A DNA stretch of 64,000 nt from Crotalaria pallida (GCA_037953625.1 CM075649.1:91951290-92015289), one strand, 5' to 3'. Shown: positions 34,032 through 46,448, counted from the first letter of the stretch. Made by a program: numbers and translations. Notes: generated from the letters alone by a model not told the origin.

Positions 34032-34404
34032 TACTAAAATCTTGAGAAAACACCATTTTTAATCTAACCACTTCCATTTAAACCTAATGACACTTAAAGG
34101 GAATAATGTGATACTTCCTTTAATAAATCCCATAATTCCTAAGCATGGAAATTGATATATCTCATCGATGAATTCATTACATATTGTATACGATGAGATT
34201 AACGAATAATCTTGAGGGAATACTTGCATGCATTCATGCACAGTGAACGGTGATGAGTTATCGTTGTGTCATGTTTTTGGAACATGAGGAGGGCCTCTGG
34301 GAGTGCCAAATGTTACTACTTGCTCGATGACACATTGAGGTGGACAATGTGGGCAGTATGTGGTATACTGTTGGTTTGATGGTTCAACGGTGTGTTTCAC
34401 ACAA

Positions 34405-34806
34405 GTGGTAAGGTTTACGTTTTGGCGACGTGACGTTCATCAGACATGGTGACGTTGTTTACCACCTCTGTTGTGTTACACAAGTGATAAGGTTTACGTC
34501 CTTAGGCGACGTGACGTTCATCAGATGTGGTGACGTTTTTTATCACACCCGTTGTTTGTTGAGAAGGGTGTGGTGCACACAAGTGATAAGGTTTACGTCC
34601 TTAGGCGACGTGACGTTCATCAGACATGGTGACGTTATTTATCACCTCTGTTGTGTATCACAAGTGATAAGGTTTACGTCCTTAGGCGACGTGACGTTCA
34701 TCAGATGTGGTGACGTTTTTTATCACACCCAGTGCATATTGAAAAGTGATAGGTTTACGTCCTTGGGCGACGTGACGTTCACCAGATAGTGTGATGTTTT
34801 TATCAC
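34405..34806 (+). repeat. Five-unit hairpin repeat in LTR A leader
   Basis: Units of about 60 bp in ~80-100 bp periods, each bounded by inverted arms. Unit 1 has GTGGTAA (34405-34411) and TTACCAC (34459-34465). Units 2-4 have GTGATAA and TTATCAC (34484/34540, 34583/34639, 34664/34720). Unit 5 has GTGATA and TATCAC (34746/34801). The G-to-A change in one arm is matched by C-to-T in the other. Inside, ACGTC and GACGT form a second small stem, and TGACGT words recur. Repeated in the 3' LTR at about 42490-42894. Confidence 0.85.
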
Positions 34807-35687
34807 TTCCGAGCAAGTACGCCATACGTTTGAAAACGTATTATTTGTATTCTGGGAATACAATGGTGTTATGGAAGGACGTTCATCTGAGTGATTAGTT
34901 GAAGAATCGCAGGAATCGAGAGATGGGAAGCATGCATCATTCCACCTATTTGGAAAGAGAAATAAATGAAATGGCGAGTGCTCATGGTTATGCATTTCTA
35001 TCATGATGGGTGCTTACTTTTGGGTGTTAGGACTTTATTCTTATTTGATAATGCGAATGTATAAGCTTACCCCTGCCCTTAATAGGTTTTGACAAGGTAC
35101 CTAGACCACCTAGAGACTAAAGGAATTGGACGACCCTTAAGTTCATGAAGTACTAAGTCATCATGGGATAGAGACTCTTTTGTACAACTCTGAGGACTCA
35201 ACCAGATGAACGAATGGATGAAGAACCAGTGACCAGCTCTGGAACGTCTCTATGTTTGATAATGGAAACAATGTATATATTTTGAGAGATGTATCCAAGA
35301 GAAAACCTAGATTTTCATACTTTAATATAATTGTGGTACACATCGAATTTATATATATATGATTTTATGAGTCAATGAACTATTTTAATATATTCCGCTC
35401 ACTCTGATTTTATCCGTTCGACACGAAGGAAGTATTTTTAAAGTTGATTTCCTGGGATGACCTAATAACTAAATTATTTTTGAAACCTATTTTGTACTAC
35501 AAAGGTTATCTCAAAAGGATTCTAAAATGTTCAGCAAATAATTACTCCTTTTACCGAATTTAGTTCCAATACATGGTTTAAATTTGAGTACCACATTCAT
35601 TTGAAAAATTTTCCTACTCAGATTTTTCCAACACGTCTCAATAATAAGTGAAATTCTTTTTAAGGAAACGAGGGATGTTACATTTTA

Positions 35688-35699
35688 TGGTATCAGAGC
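35688..35699 (+). other. Primer-binding site, element A
   Basis: TGGTATCAGAGC (initiator Met tRNA), five bases after the LTR end. Confidence 0.9.
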
Positions 35700-36689
35700 A
35701 ATGGTCCTGACTCTTGGTCCTTGGGTGTGTGGTTCAATACGCTGGTCCTCAAGAATTGTAGAGTTTCTTGTGAAGTATGCTCTTACATACTTCTAATTGG
35801 AGTAAAAGGTTCTATCCCTTGACCCTGGGTAGGTGACCAAGTACCTGTCTATAGTGTTTAAAGTAGCCTAAGTTGAAGTATGATAGTGATGTACTTCTTT
35901 TAGGTCAATTCCAACCTTAAGCTCATAGTGCTGATCCATTATGGCATCAAGGAATCAACAAGGGGTGATTCCAAAGGATCTAAAGGCGAGCTAATATCCT
36001 CTAGGGAGGGTATTTTCTTCTAGTATGAAAATTAACAAACCCCGAAGTTAGTACTAGGAGGTTATTTTTCTTAGTGGTTTGCTTTGCAGAGTTGTAACTC
36101 TGAAGTTAATTAACCCTTGGTGAGGACGAGAATCGATTGCGTTTTCTTGTGTTTGATCCACCCTGCTACCTCAAGATCAAACTCCTACAAGTTTTCTTGT
36201 AGTTGTTTCTCTCGTATGTTTGAGCTATTCTATTGAGCTATCTCTTCAGAGTAAGCTTGGTCTACTCATTTTTTTTTCACAATTAGGTGTGATCTTGGAC
36301 TTGGATTGGATACCCAAGAATCAAGTAATAACTAATTGTGATAGAGAGGCGAGAATCCGAAACCCAAGATGTATGAGTGTTGTTCTCATAGTGGGGTAAA
36401 TGAAGAGGGGAATTAAAGAGATCATGGTTACGAAGAATCTCCCGGATATTCTCTCGTGAAGTGTCGGGTTTGAGCAAAAGTCAGATCCTGTAATAGCTAA
36501 AGTAGTTCTAGAAAGGTAGTTATCAGCATCAAGCAAAGTATCCACAGGATGAGATTTATATTCTACTTTGTTCAAGTAATAGATACGAGTTGGATGTACC
36601 GTTTGAAGCTACAGCTTTAGTATAAGTTGTGTGATGAGTGTTTCTTAAGTCCACCATATATGACCACACGTCCATAGTGCAGGTCTAAT
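35700..36689 (+). other. Element A leader between PBS and gag
   Basis: About 1 kb without recognisable protein. In element B the equivalent gap is only about 140 bp, so this leader is expanded or has an insertion. Confidence 0.45.
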
Positions 36690-37862
36690 ATGACGACAAG
36701 AAACCGAAATCATACTAATGCGATGCTGGAGAGGATCACGACTGTGTTGGAATCAATGCAGCAATGGCAACAGCAACAACATCAACAATCACCACAACCA
36801 GTTAATCCGCCACATCAATGTAATGTCGGTAATGTTGAGGCTAAGAGTTTAGCGGATTTTCGAAGTTGTAATCCACCTAAGTTTGAAGGAGGATTTAAGC
36901 CAAAGGAGGCTAACAAGTGGGTTCATACTATGGATAAGATTTTTAGAACATTAGACTGCACGGAAGCTCAAAAGGTGGCATATGCAGTTTATATGTTAGA
37001 AGGAGAGGCTGATAATTGGTGGAATTACACGGTTCAGCTTTTACACTATGAGGGAAAGGACGTCAATTGGGAGATGTTTATGGAAACGTTTCTTAATAAA
37101 TATTTCCCAGAGGACCTGAGAAGGAAGAAGGAAGTTGAATTCCTACAATTAAAACAAGGAGATATGAGTGTGGGCGAGTACGCAGCTATGTTTGAGGAAT
37201 TGATGAAGTACTCTCCATACTATCAAAACAATCCGGACGAGAGAAGCAAATGCATCAAATTTGAAGGTGGCCTGAGACCTGAACTGAAATCTGTTTTCAG
37301 TTATCAGAAGATCCAAAGTTTTCCTACGTTGGTTGACATGTGTCGGATGTATGGGGATGACAAGAAGGCTGAAGTAGCAGCTGATCAGGCAATGAGTAAC
37401 CAGCCGAGTTATGGACCACAAAGAAAGAAAGGATTTAATCATCGGAAAACGGATCCATATTTCAACCAGAAATGAGGCAAAGGTAGAGTTGAAGACAGGA
37501 ATCAGGTTAAGTCTCGCAGCAATGCCCCTTACTGTGAGAAGTGCAAGCATCATCATTATGGAAGAATCTGCTGGGCAACAAGTACTTGCTTCAACTGTGG
37601 GAAGCAGGGTCATATTGCACGTCACTGCAGAGAACTTGCGAAGAGTGACCCCACCAGATTTGCTAGCAAACCAATGACTCAAGGAAAAGTGTCTACCCTG
37701 AATAGAGTAGAAGTTAACCAATCTCCTGATCTCGTGCAAGGTAACCATTTATTTCAAAACCAACTTTGCATGATTGTGTTCGATTCGGGAGTTACCCATT
37801 CTTTTGTTCTATATATATATGTGAGATTAGGTTTAAGTCGGATTCACCTAATTGTTTTATAA
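36690..37862 (+). pseudogene. gag: Element A Gag with start of protease
   Basis: Ty3/gypsy chromovirus Gag. Capsid homology runs through FRSCNPPKFEGGFKP, ANKWVHTMDKIFRTL, EGEADNWWNYTV and FLNKYFPEDLR to TLVDMCRMYGDD. A single TGA at 37473-37475 interrupts the frame. The same frame then continues with a zinc knuckle CFNCGKQGHIARHC (37590-37631) and reaches the protease active site FDSGVTHSF (37781-37807), where element B has DSGATHSF. The frame ends at 37862 and protease is cut short. No RT, RNase H or integrase follows, so element A cannot supply its own enzymes. Confidence 0.87.
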
Positions 37863-40243
37863 TTAGAGACTCTATGAAATTCCCCAAATTAGTATCGAGG
37901 TATTCGATCACGACACTAAGTTAAAATAGATCCATTATCCTTTATCATATTTGGATGTGATTTCTAGGAAAGTTAGCATTTCCTCTTGTGTTACCTCCAC
38001 TCGATTCATGCCAAAGTATTGGAGCATACTTTCATGTGTCGAGACCCGGACTTGGAAGGAGGAAGTTTTATGAAAAAAAGGCTGATGTGTATACATCAAG
38101 GTGATTGAATACACACAAGGTGATACAATTGACTCATGACTCGAGTTTTACAACGACCATGGTTGTTTGAGGATTTGAGGCCTTTCCTCGTGTCACTCTG
38201 TTTTAAGTGTTAATGACCATTGAAAGTCGAAGTAATTGTTCAATCGGAAGGAGTTGAACAAGGGACAACGCCGATAGAAAGAATTTTAAAGGCTCGTGAT
38301 TGGAAACTCTGTCGTCGTCGTAACGAAGCATAAGACAAAAGCAATTACAATGGACCGAAAGGCAATTTATGGGAGCTCTACGGGGATTAAGAAAGTGGTT
38401 TTAAGAAGTCTAATAGATACGAGTTTAATGATACAAGTAGACCGACGAGAAGTAAGAAGGGAAGGTTTCTAATCACAATAGAATTCCTAATTCGAATTCG
38501 TGAATTGCAACAAAGAACTGAAGAGCTAAGAACAAATAAGAGATTGATTTCAAAAGGGAAGAAACCTAAGTTCCATAGGGGATGTTTTAAGGACAAGAAT
38601 TTGGATTCCGAACGATTTGGGAGTTGAAGGATCGTTTATGGGATCAAGCAAAATGGATGAGTAAAGGTTATACACTAATATGCTAAGTGGTGAAGCTAAA
38701 ACATAGTGGAACTATGTAAATCTGATATTGGAAGCAAAGGAATGGCATGTCACTTGAGAATTATTCAAGGATGAAATCTTTGAAAAATTAGAGAAAGGAG
38801 ATTGAATTTTTATAAATAAGGTAGGGTAATATGAATCTCGGGGAAAACGTTGCCAAGTTCAAAGGATCGAAGAAGTACGTTTCGTTGCAATTTTGATAGA
38901 AGATTCAAACATGTGGAGTCCGAAAAGAATGATGTTTGAACTTCAAACCAGTTGTCAATCATTGAGGAATAAAGGATTCCTGACATTAGCAAGCATGTGT
39001 AGAATTGGTATGAATAATGAGGGAAGCACAAGAAGCTTATAAGCACGGGAAGCTTGTGAGTGAATTAATTATGGGGACCAGAATTTCATAAGGAGTTAAG
39101 GAAACCTCAAGCGCATGAAAGTAATAGAAAAGCCAATGGAAAGAAATCGTTTGTCAATTTTAAGGTGGGAAGGTAAGCCGCATCATCATGGATTGAGTGG
39201 TGATATCTGAAAGGGATATTTGATTTCGGTTACAAGAAAATGAAGTCTTATTCGCCGGATTGCTTGATGGAGATATACGAAAAGGGAATGGTCAGCCAAC
39301 AAATCAAGAATGGGAGAGTTTTCCATCCTGCTAGGATGCGAGTTAGATTTGGTTATAGATAGATTGAGTTATCCCTTCACCGATTTGAATTAACGAAGTC
39401 AAATGTTTTCGATTGCGTTAATTAAATCGTTTTGTAATTTGAATATCTGAGCAAGTCTTTAACTTGGATTTCTGTGATCAAAACCTTTATCACAGTTGGA
39501 TGTGATAAATGTCTTTGGGCACTACAGAGAGAGAAAGATCAGTTAAGACTAGAGAGATTAACACCCACCGGGATAGGACAAGTATTTGTCTCCCCAACGG
39601 AAGTTTCTCTAGGACTTGGCTATCTGACTGAGTCTGATAGTGACAATAATGCTCTTTATCTTTAAGTTCATCTAACTTAACGGTAAATCGTATAGTCTTT
39701 CTTGAGAAAGATTATATCTAAGAGGGATGATTCCATTACTTATAGTTTAATATTAGGACTGATCACCCTAATGTTTACAACTATTAAGAAATGAAGTCAT
39801 ACGAATATTTCCCTACTCGTGCCCGAGTGATCAGAGCGCAACGGGACGGGGTTTTTCCTCAAAAAGATTTTTGGAAATGTTTTAATTGAGAAGTATATAT
39901 ATACATGTATATATATTTTAAGGATATTATTCGAACAAGTTTTAGTCAAAAGATTTCATTTGAAGGAATTACAAGATAATTTTGAGGAAGTTTAAGAAAA
40001 ACCCTTTTATGAGAAACAAGGATCTGTATATGCTTTGGAATGCAAAAGTTTTAATTGAGAAAAGTTCAATTGAAATATTTTGTAAAACGTTTTGAGTTAG
40101 AGAATTTGAAAAAGTATAAGAAAATTCCTTTTAAGTGGGGGAGAGTTCTCCCTAATTATGTTTTGAAAAATAAACATCAAGACAATTTGTTATGAAAATG
40201 AGGAATTTTAAAAGAATAAATTTCGGGGACGAAATTCCTTTTA
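37863..40243 (+). other. Degenerate internal region of element A, no pol
   Basis: 2.4 kb in place of the ~4 kb pol expected for a Tekay element. It contains a decayed second gag-like segment (38630-39060), several short open frames without recognisable homology, and the typical Tekay tail GGGGACGAAATTCC near 40224-40237. Confidence 0.55.
38630..39060 (+). pseudogene. Second, decayed gag-like segment in element A
   Basis: Read across frames, the segment shows LSGEAKT, then W(H)VTWELFKDEIFEK near 38750, and a region resembling the KEIEFL / QG-MN-GE-AKF block near 38800-38860. It ends with LTLASMCRIGMN near 38990, which parallels TLVDMCRMYGDD of the intact gag. Many stops and frameshifts. It is downstream of the first gag, so the element carries two gag copies of very different age. 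Identity is by pattern only. Confidence 0.45.
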
Positions 40244-40256
40244 AGTGGGGGAGTAG
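40244..40256 (+). other. Polypurine tract, element A
   Basis: AGTGGGGGAGTAG directly before the 3' LTR start TGTAACACCCC, after the AATTTCGGGGACGAAATTCC block common to Tekay elements. Confidence 0.85.
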
Positions 40257-41767
40257 TGTAACACCCCAAATTTCGTCTTCCGAATAAATATGTTAGTAAA
40301 ATGGTTTTATAAATAAATAATAATTTCATGTTTGATTTGGATATATATTCATTATAAGTATTATGTGAAAATATTTTATGATGAGGTTTTTCCATAAAAT
40401 ATTAAATTTTGCAATTAAGTCCTTGGGAAGGACCTAAAAACAATAATGGAAGGTCTTTTGGGGTTAAAATTAATTAAACAAAGTTTTTAGTGAAAACTGG
40501 TCAAAATACTCGAGTATTCTGGCAGTGTTGCACGAGTTAGTGCGTTTGGTGAGTCACCACCACCGAGTCACCGCCGTTTGACACGATTTCAACCCCTAGC
40601 CACGTCCTATGACTCGTGGCGCCTTTCATGCAAACATTTCCATTATCTATTCATCCTTCTAAGAGAAGGATTTGACCAATTCCTCAACTTTTTGGTATAA
40701 AACTCAATCCTTGAAGTTCAGAAACGAGTTTTAGGGTTCTTGAATTCCAATTCTCAATTCGTCTTCGTTTCTGAATCTCATAGAACAAACCATACACCAT
40801 TTCGAAGCTCACATCCAGAGCTTTGAACAGCACCAAAAATCGTGAGCTAAGGTTGAGTGTGTGAGGAGTAATGAGCTCTGCAATAGAGTTCGAAATCTGC
40901 CAAGAACTAGAATGTTGTTCAGACCCGTCACCTTCTTGTCTTCGATTCTCTCTCCTCCTTGAGAGTTACCTCACGCCTGATATACCATTTGAAAGCTCTT
41001 TCAACGAGCTTCGATTTGATACCAAGTTTGTTTGATTTGAGTTCCTGGATGAAAAGTTATTGGCCTTCAAAGTTAGGGGTTGAAATCTGCCAAACTAGAT
41101 TTTCAGATTCAGAGAGCCGACTTTGAGCTTCAATTGTGGTAAGCTCAAGCTCCCTTTTGGTCTGAAACTTATTGGTTTTCAAAGTTAATGTTACAGAGAA
41201 CATAGTCTAACCAATTTCCCCAATTTTTATGCATGATTCGAATGTCGATTGATGTGGTTTTGAACCTCTGCTGAAACTGTTATGCAAGTTCGGGTGGGAA
41301 GTGGTTAGAACATTTGGTTGCTGTTCTCTGTGGAGCTTTTGTTCAAGAACGACCCTAAGGTATGGGGGAGGCTTACCATTTGCTAGAATAAGAGTAAATT
41401 GCATTAGAAAGTAGGAGGAGTCACCATGAGACTCTAAGGGCATAGATTGAAATAGGAATATGGCTTGGAGGCCAATCTGAGGCATGCTGCATGCTAAGGC
41501 AAGTTTATTTGGTTGCATATGAGCTAAATCAATGCTGAAATTATGCCAAAAATGAGTAGAATTGAAATTGGTACTTTAAGTTGCATAATATGTGATTTTC
41601 ATGCATAATTGATGAATGATTATGATTTTCTGTGAGTTGATGCAATCTCTATGTTGAGACAAGTTTTAAATGTGTAAACAAAGTTTTGTTGATCATTGGT
41701 TTAAGTTAGAGTTGGTTAGAATTGAAAACGGTATGTTAAAACCAAGTTGTAGTGCATCTGCTGTCAA

Positions 41768-42117
41768 AAATACTCGAGTATTTGGTAAAACACTCGAGTA
41801 TTTTCTGATGCAAGCTTCCCAGAATATCACGAAATACTCTAGTATTTTGTAAAATACTCTAGTATTCTGGGCTTTAAAATACTCTAGTATTCTGTGAAAT
41901 ACTCTAGTATTTTGGGCTGAAAAATACTCTAGTATTTTGTGAAACACTCAAGTATTTTGGGGCTGAAAAATACTCTAGTATTTTGTGAAATACTCAAGTA
42001 TTCTGAACTGTAAACTACTCGAGTATTTTGTGAAATACTCGAGTATTCTGTGCAGTCTGATACACAATTTCATGAAATTGAAGAACTACTCGAGTATTGA
42101 AGCTACTACTCGAGTCT
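41768..42117. repeat. Second CTCGAG/CTCTAG array, LTR A 3' copy
   Basis: Same array as 33692-34031, but with a different number and order of words near its end, including an extra CTCGAG pair around 42020-42045. The array is the least conserved part of otherwise near-identical LTRs. Confidence 0.8.
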
Positions 42118-42489
42118 TTTACTAAAATCTTGAGAAAACACCATTCTTAATCTAACCACTTCCATTTAAACCTAATGACACTTAAAGGGAATAATGTGAT
42201 ACTTCCTTTAATAAATCCCATAATTCCTAAGCATGGAAATTGATATATCTCATTGATGAATTCATTACATATTATATAGGATGAGATTAACGAATAATCT
42301 TGAGGGAATACTTGCATGCATTCATGCACAGTGAACGGTGATGAGTTATCGTTGTGTCATGTTTTTGGAACATGAGGAGGGCCTCTGGGAGTGCCAAATG
42401 TTACTACTTGCTCGATGACACATTGAGGTGGACAATGTGGGCAGTATGTGGTATACTGTTGGTTTGATAGTTCAACGGTGTGTTGCACA

Positions 42490-42894
42490 CAAGTGGTAAG
42501 GTTTACGTTTTTGCGACGTGACGTTCATCAGACATGGTGATGTTGTTTACCACCTCTGTTGTGTTACACAAGTGATAAGGTTTACGTCCTTAGGCGACGT
42601 GACGTTCATCAGATGTGGTGACGTTTTTTATCACACCCGTTGTTTGTTGAGAAGGGTGTGGTGCACACAAGTGATAAGGTTTACGTCCTTAGGCGACGTG
42701 ACGTTATCAGACATGGTGACGTTATTTATCACCTCTGTTGTGTATCACAAGTGATAAGGTTTACGTCCTTAGGCGACGTGACGTTCATCAGATGTGGTGA
42801 CGTTTTTTATCACACCCAGTGCATATTGAAAAGTGATAGGTTTACGTCCTTGGGCGACGTGACGTTCACCAGATAGTGTGACGTTTTTATCACT
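42490..42894 (+). repeat. Five-unit hairpin repeat, LTR A 3' copy
   Basis: Counterpart of 34405-34806 with GTGGTAA/TTACCAC in unit 1 and GTGATAA/TTATCAC in later units. One unit has lost two bases (GACGTTATCAG). Confidence 0.83.
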
Positions 42895-43774
42895 TCCGAG
42901 CAAGTACACCATACGTTTGAAAACGTATTATTTGTATTCTGGGAATACAATGGTGTTATGGAAGGACGTTCATCTGAGTGATTAGTTGAAGAATCTCAGG
43001 AATCGAGAGATGGGAAGCATGCATCATTCCACCTATTTGGAAAGAGAAATAAATGAAATGGCGAGTGCTCATGGTTATGCATTTCTATCATGATGGGTGC
43101 TTACTTTTGGGTGTTAGGACTTTATTCTTATTTGATAATGTGAATGTATAAGCTTACCCCTGCCCTTAATAGGTTTTGACAAGGTACCTAGACCACCTAG
43201 AGACTAAAGGAATTGGACGACCCTTAAGTTCATGAAGTACTAAGTCATCATGGGATAGAGGCTCTTTTGTACAACTCTGAGGACTCAACCAGATGAACGA
43301 ATGGATGAAGAACCAGTGACCAGCTCTGGAACGTCTCTATGTTTGATAATGGAAACAATGTATATATTTTGAGAGATGTATCCAAGAGAAAACCTAGATT
43401 TTCGTACTTTAATATAATTGTGGTACACATCGAATTTATATATATATGATTTTATAAGTCAATGAACTATTTTAATATATTCCGCTCACTCTGATTTTAT
43501 CCGTTCGACACGAAGGAAGTATTGTTAAAGTTGATTTCCTGGGATGACCTAATAACTAAATTATTTTTGAAAGCTATTTTGTACTACAAAGGTTATCTCA
43601 AAAGGATTCTAAAATGTTCAGCAAATAATTACTCCTTCTACCGAATTTAGTTCCAATACATGGTTTAAATTTGAGTACCACATTCATTTGAAAAATTTTC
43701 CTACTCAGATTTTTCCAACACGTCTCAATAATAAGTGAAATTCTTTTTAAGGAAACGAGGGATGTTACAGCTGA

Positions 43775-44442
43775 AAAGGAAAATGAATCAACACAATAGA
43801 ATTTAGAATCAATTTAAGATAGTAATAATTGTAAGGAGTTACAAAAAGCTTGTTATGGCCATAAGCATGTTACGGCCACTCTTCTTAGACTTAGGTTGTC
43901 TTCTCTATAAATTGTAACCTTGGCTGAATGAATAAAATTAGAATTTGGTTTTTGTGTCAAACACTCTTCTCTCTAAATCCTTGAACGTGTGATACTTTAC
44001 AAGGTGGAAGTTCTTCTTCTCTTTGGTGATCAATTTGTGGAAGGCTTCCAAGGCTTATCAACCTCATCCTCCTCTCTTGGTTGTGGCGCCATATCCATTC
44101 TTGGTAACAATTTCAATTCCTTTGAATCAAACTAGAATTTCTTTCTATGTGTTATATTAGAAAAGGAATTCAAATACTATTGAGAAAAGTTCATGCATAT
44201 CAAACCCATCTTATTCAAACCGTGGCAATACTTGTAATCCAGTGAAGAATTCAATTCCTTGTAATCATCAAAGTTCAATCCCTTAGAACCCTTATTTGAT
44301 AAAGAAAGACTCAATTTGAGAATTCCTTGTGTGAATATAAAAAGGACTATAAAACAGCCTTGGTAAAGATTTCAAACCAAAAACACTCAAGGCAAATCCA
44401 AAACCCCTTTTGAAATAAGAGTCCCTAGGCTTGGGTGTATCA
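43775..44442 (+). mobile_element. F: right part, with TATA and poly(A) signal
   Basis: Continues F after element A. It contains TATAAATT (43906-43913) and AATAAAA (43931-43937), consistent with a plus-strand LTR, and ends GTGTATCA at the AGTCC duplication. Confidence 0.72.
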
Positions 44443-46448
44443 AGTCCGAAAGGCATGACATTGTAACAGTAGGTTGCCTTATCGGTGATAAAATCAGTTT
44501 TATCTTGGTCGGGAGGGTACATGGGTATTTGGTTGTAATCTGAGTAGGCGTCCATAAACGACAGTAGCTTATACCCGGGCGAATTGTCGACGAGCTTGTC
44601 AATGACGGGAAGTGGATATTGATCTTTCGGACAGACTTTGTTCAAGTCCGTGTAATCAACACACATCCTCCACTTCCCGTTGGGTGTTTTGACTAAGACG
44701 GTGTTTGCTAACCAAATTTCCCGAATGAAGCCAGCTTGGAGTAATTTGGTGACTTTTTCTTCGATAGCAGCGGCCTTTTCAGCACTGACCTTTCTTTTGC
44801 GTTGCGCTACTGGTTTTGCCCCAGGAAGAATGCTCAACTTGTGGCAGATAAAATTAGGATCAATTCCCGGCATAGCAGCCGAGGTCCAAGCAAACAGATC
44901 CTTATCAGCGACCAGCAGAGCAGAATGTTCAGCCTTGACATCTATAGGGAGATCCGAACCAATTTTTATTTGTCTGAGAGGATCATCCTTCAGCGTTAAA
45001 AACTCCCACTGTCCCTTCGGAGTCGGTCTGTTTTTGTCAGATTCAGTGCGCACATCAAGATCTGCCAAATTTATGTTACCTTTTCCGAGGGGAATCCTTT
45101 CCAAGCGGTCCTGGTCTTTATTCTTGACCTTGCCCAAACTTGGATTGTAGCACTTTCGAGCTGCCTCTTGCTCGACCTTGACTGTAACCACCTTGTCATC
45201 CGTTCCTATGAACTTCATCGCCAAATGTACTGTTGAAACTACTGCGTCGAATGCTTGTAAGAAAGTTCTTCCGAGGATGGCGTTGTAGGCCGTTGGGCAA
45301 TCAACCACCAAAAACTTAATTATTTCCGTTCGGGCCGAAGGTTGTTGACCGAGGGTAACAGGAAGTTGGATGTATCCCTTCGGCTCGATGGTGTCCCTTG
45401 TGAAACCAATCAACTCGCCTTCAAACGGAGTGAGATTGCACTCCCTAAGTTTCAAGGCCATAAACAGGGGGAGGAACATGATATCAGCTGAGCTCCCTTG
45501 ATCAACAAAGACGCGCTTTACTTCATAGTTACCTATGAGAGCTGTGATAACCATGGGATCGTTGTGACCTGGGAGGATCCCGTCCAAATCCTCGTCATTG
45601 AAAATGATCAGAACATTTTTCGTCGACCTTTTGGAGATTGGTTTTTGGCTTACTGCTAAGATTTGGTTGATGTATCTCTTTCTGTCAGCTCTTTTCTCTC
45701 CACCCCCGGCAAATCCTCCGGCAATAGTGTTTACTAAAAATTCATTGGTGGTTGGATTTGTGTCAGTAACTGGGGCGGGGTCGGTTTTCTGTCTTCCTGC
45801 ATTCCTGTCGTCTGGTGATCTGCTTCTTTGGCACTTAGACCTTGCTGGGGAATGGGATATGTTTCTGCCTCTTCGTCCTGCTGCATCTCTAATGTATTGT
45901 TGCAGCTTTCCATCTTTGATCATTTCTTCAATTAGATCCCTTATCCAAATGCATTCGTCAGTCGTGTGTCCATACCCTTTGTGAAAATCGCAATATTTAG
46001 ACCTATCACGCTGTGCGCCCTTTCTTAAAGACGGAGGTCTTTGGGCCGAGCGTAAGTAGGTCTGCATCGTTTCCCGAAGAATTTGACTCCTAGGAACAGT
46101 CAGAGGAGTGTACTCCTGATATTTGTTCCTCGGAGGTGGCCTTCGGTCACGATCATTTCTGTCCTGTCTACCACCAAAACGTTCGTCACGTTTCTGCTTA
46201 TTCTGTCCTTGAGGGTCGGAACGCTGCCGATCGTCCCTGAATTTCTGACCTTTGTGGAATTCCTCTAAATTGAAGAATTTATTTGATCGCCGTCTGAGCT
46301 CGGCCATGTCCTTCGGAGGTTTTCCGATTAGCGATTTTCTGAAATCCCCCGGCTGCAAACCTTGTCTAAACAATAACACTGCGACGCCTGGTTCCAGCCG
46401 TGGGACCGAACTAGCCTCCGTATGGAAACGTGATAAATAATCTTTCAA
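44443..46448 (-). pseudogene. Tat gag C-terminal part, protease and RT N-terminal half
   Basis: Minus-strand Tat polyprotein. It starts with the capsid end (DYLSRFHTEASSV, VLLFRQGLQPGDFRKSL). A charged region follows, then a zinc-knuckle variant CDFHKGYGHTTDEC (~residue 154), and protease with VDQGSSADIMF (~312) and AYNAILGRTFL. RT opens at about residue 540 with AGFIREIWLANTVLVKTPNGK...CVDYTDLNK and stops at NVMPFGL, where F inserted. The frame is open for the whole stretch except at both ends. Upstream, a TGA at 46506-46508 separates it from the gag N-terminal part in the same frame. Confidence 0.9.

Larger units (their letters stand above)
32162..35682 (+). repeat. A: 5' LTR, 3521 bp (Tekay-type)
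   Basis: Starts TGTAACACCCCAAATTTC and ends GGGATGTTACA. It pairs with 40257-43769; differences are roughly 1-2% by eye plus a few indels, mostly in the palindrome arrays. Flanked outside by GCTGA (32157-32161), matching 43770-43774. U3 is about 0.47 kb, with a CTCGAG pair and TATAAAAC. R-U5 is about 3 kb and contains a second CTCGAG/CTCTAG array and a five-unit hairpin repeat. No convincing protein gene inside. Confidence 0.93.
40257..43769 (+). repeat. A: 3' LTR, 3513 bp
   Basis: Pairs with 32162-35682; ends GGGATGTTACA followed by the duplication GCTGA (43770-43774). It has a TATA box at 40696-40703, a leader array at 41768-42117, and a hairpin repeat at 42490-42894. The hairpin units keep the same covarying arms as the 5' copy. 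Confidence 0.93.

Noticed and set aside
34430..34789. 119-codon plus-strand open frame across the LTR A repeat
   Set aside because: It is a by-product of the repeat unit length; the equivalent frame in the 3' LTR is broken, and its protein is only a repeated translation of the hairpin units.
34405..34806. Regular repeats resembling a CRISPR array
   Set aside because: The window is plant nuclear retroelement DNA. Units lie within LTRs, spacers are themselves repeated, and there are no cas genes.
35688..35704. Possible tRNA gene fragment at the TGGTATCAGAGC sites
   Set aside because: These are primer-binding sites complementary to a tRNA 3' end; no cloverleaf sequence surrounds them.
44680..45150. 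156-codon plus-strand frame opposite Tat protease/RT
   Set aside because: It is the shadow of the minus-strand Tat polyprotein; the true antisense ORF of this element is at 15708 and 21291.
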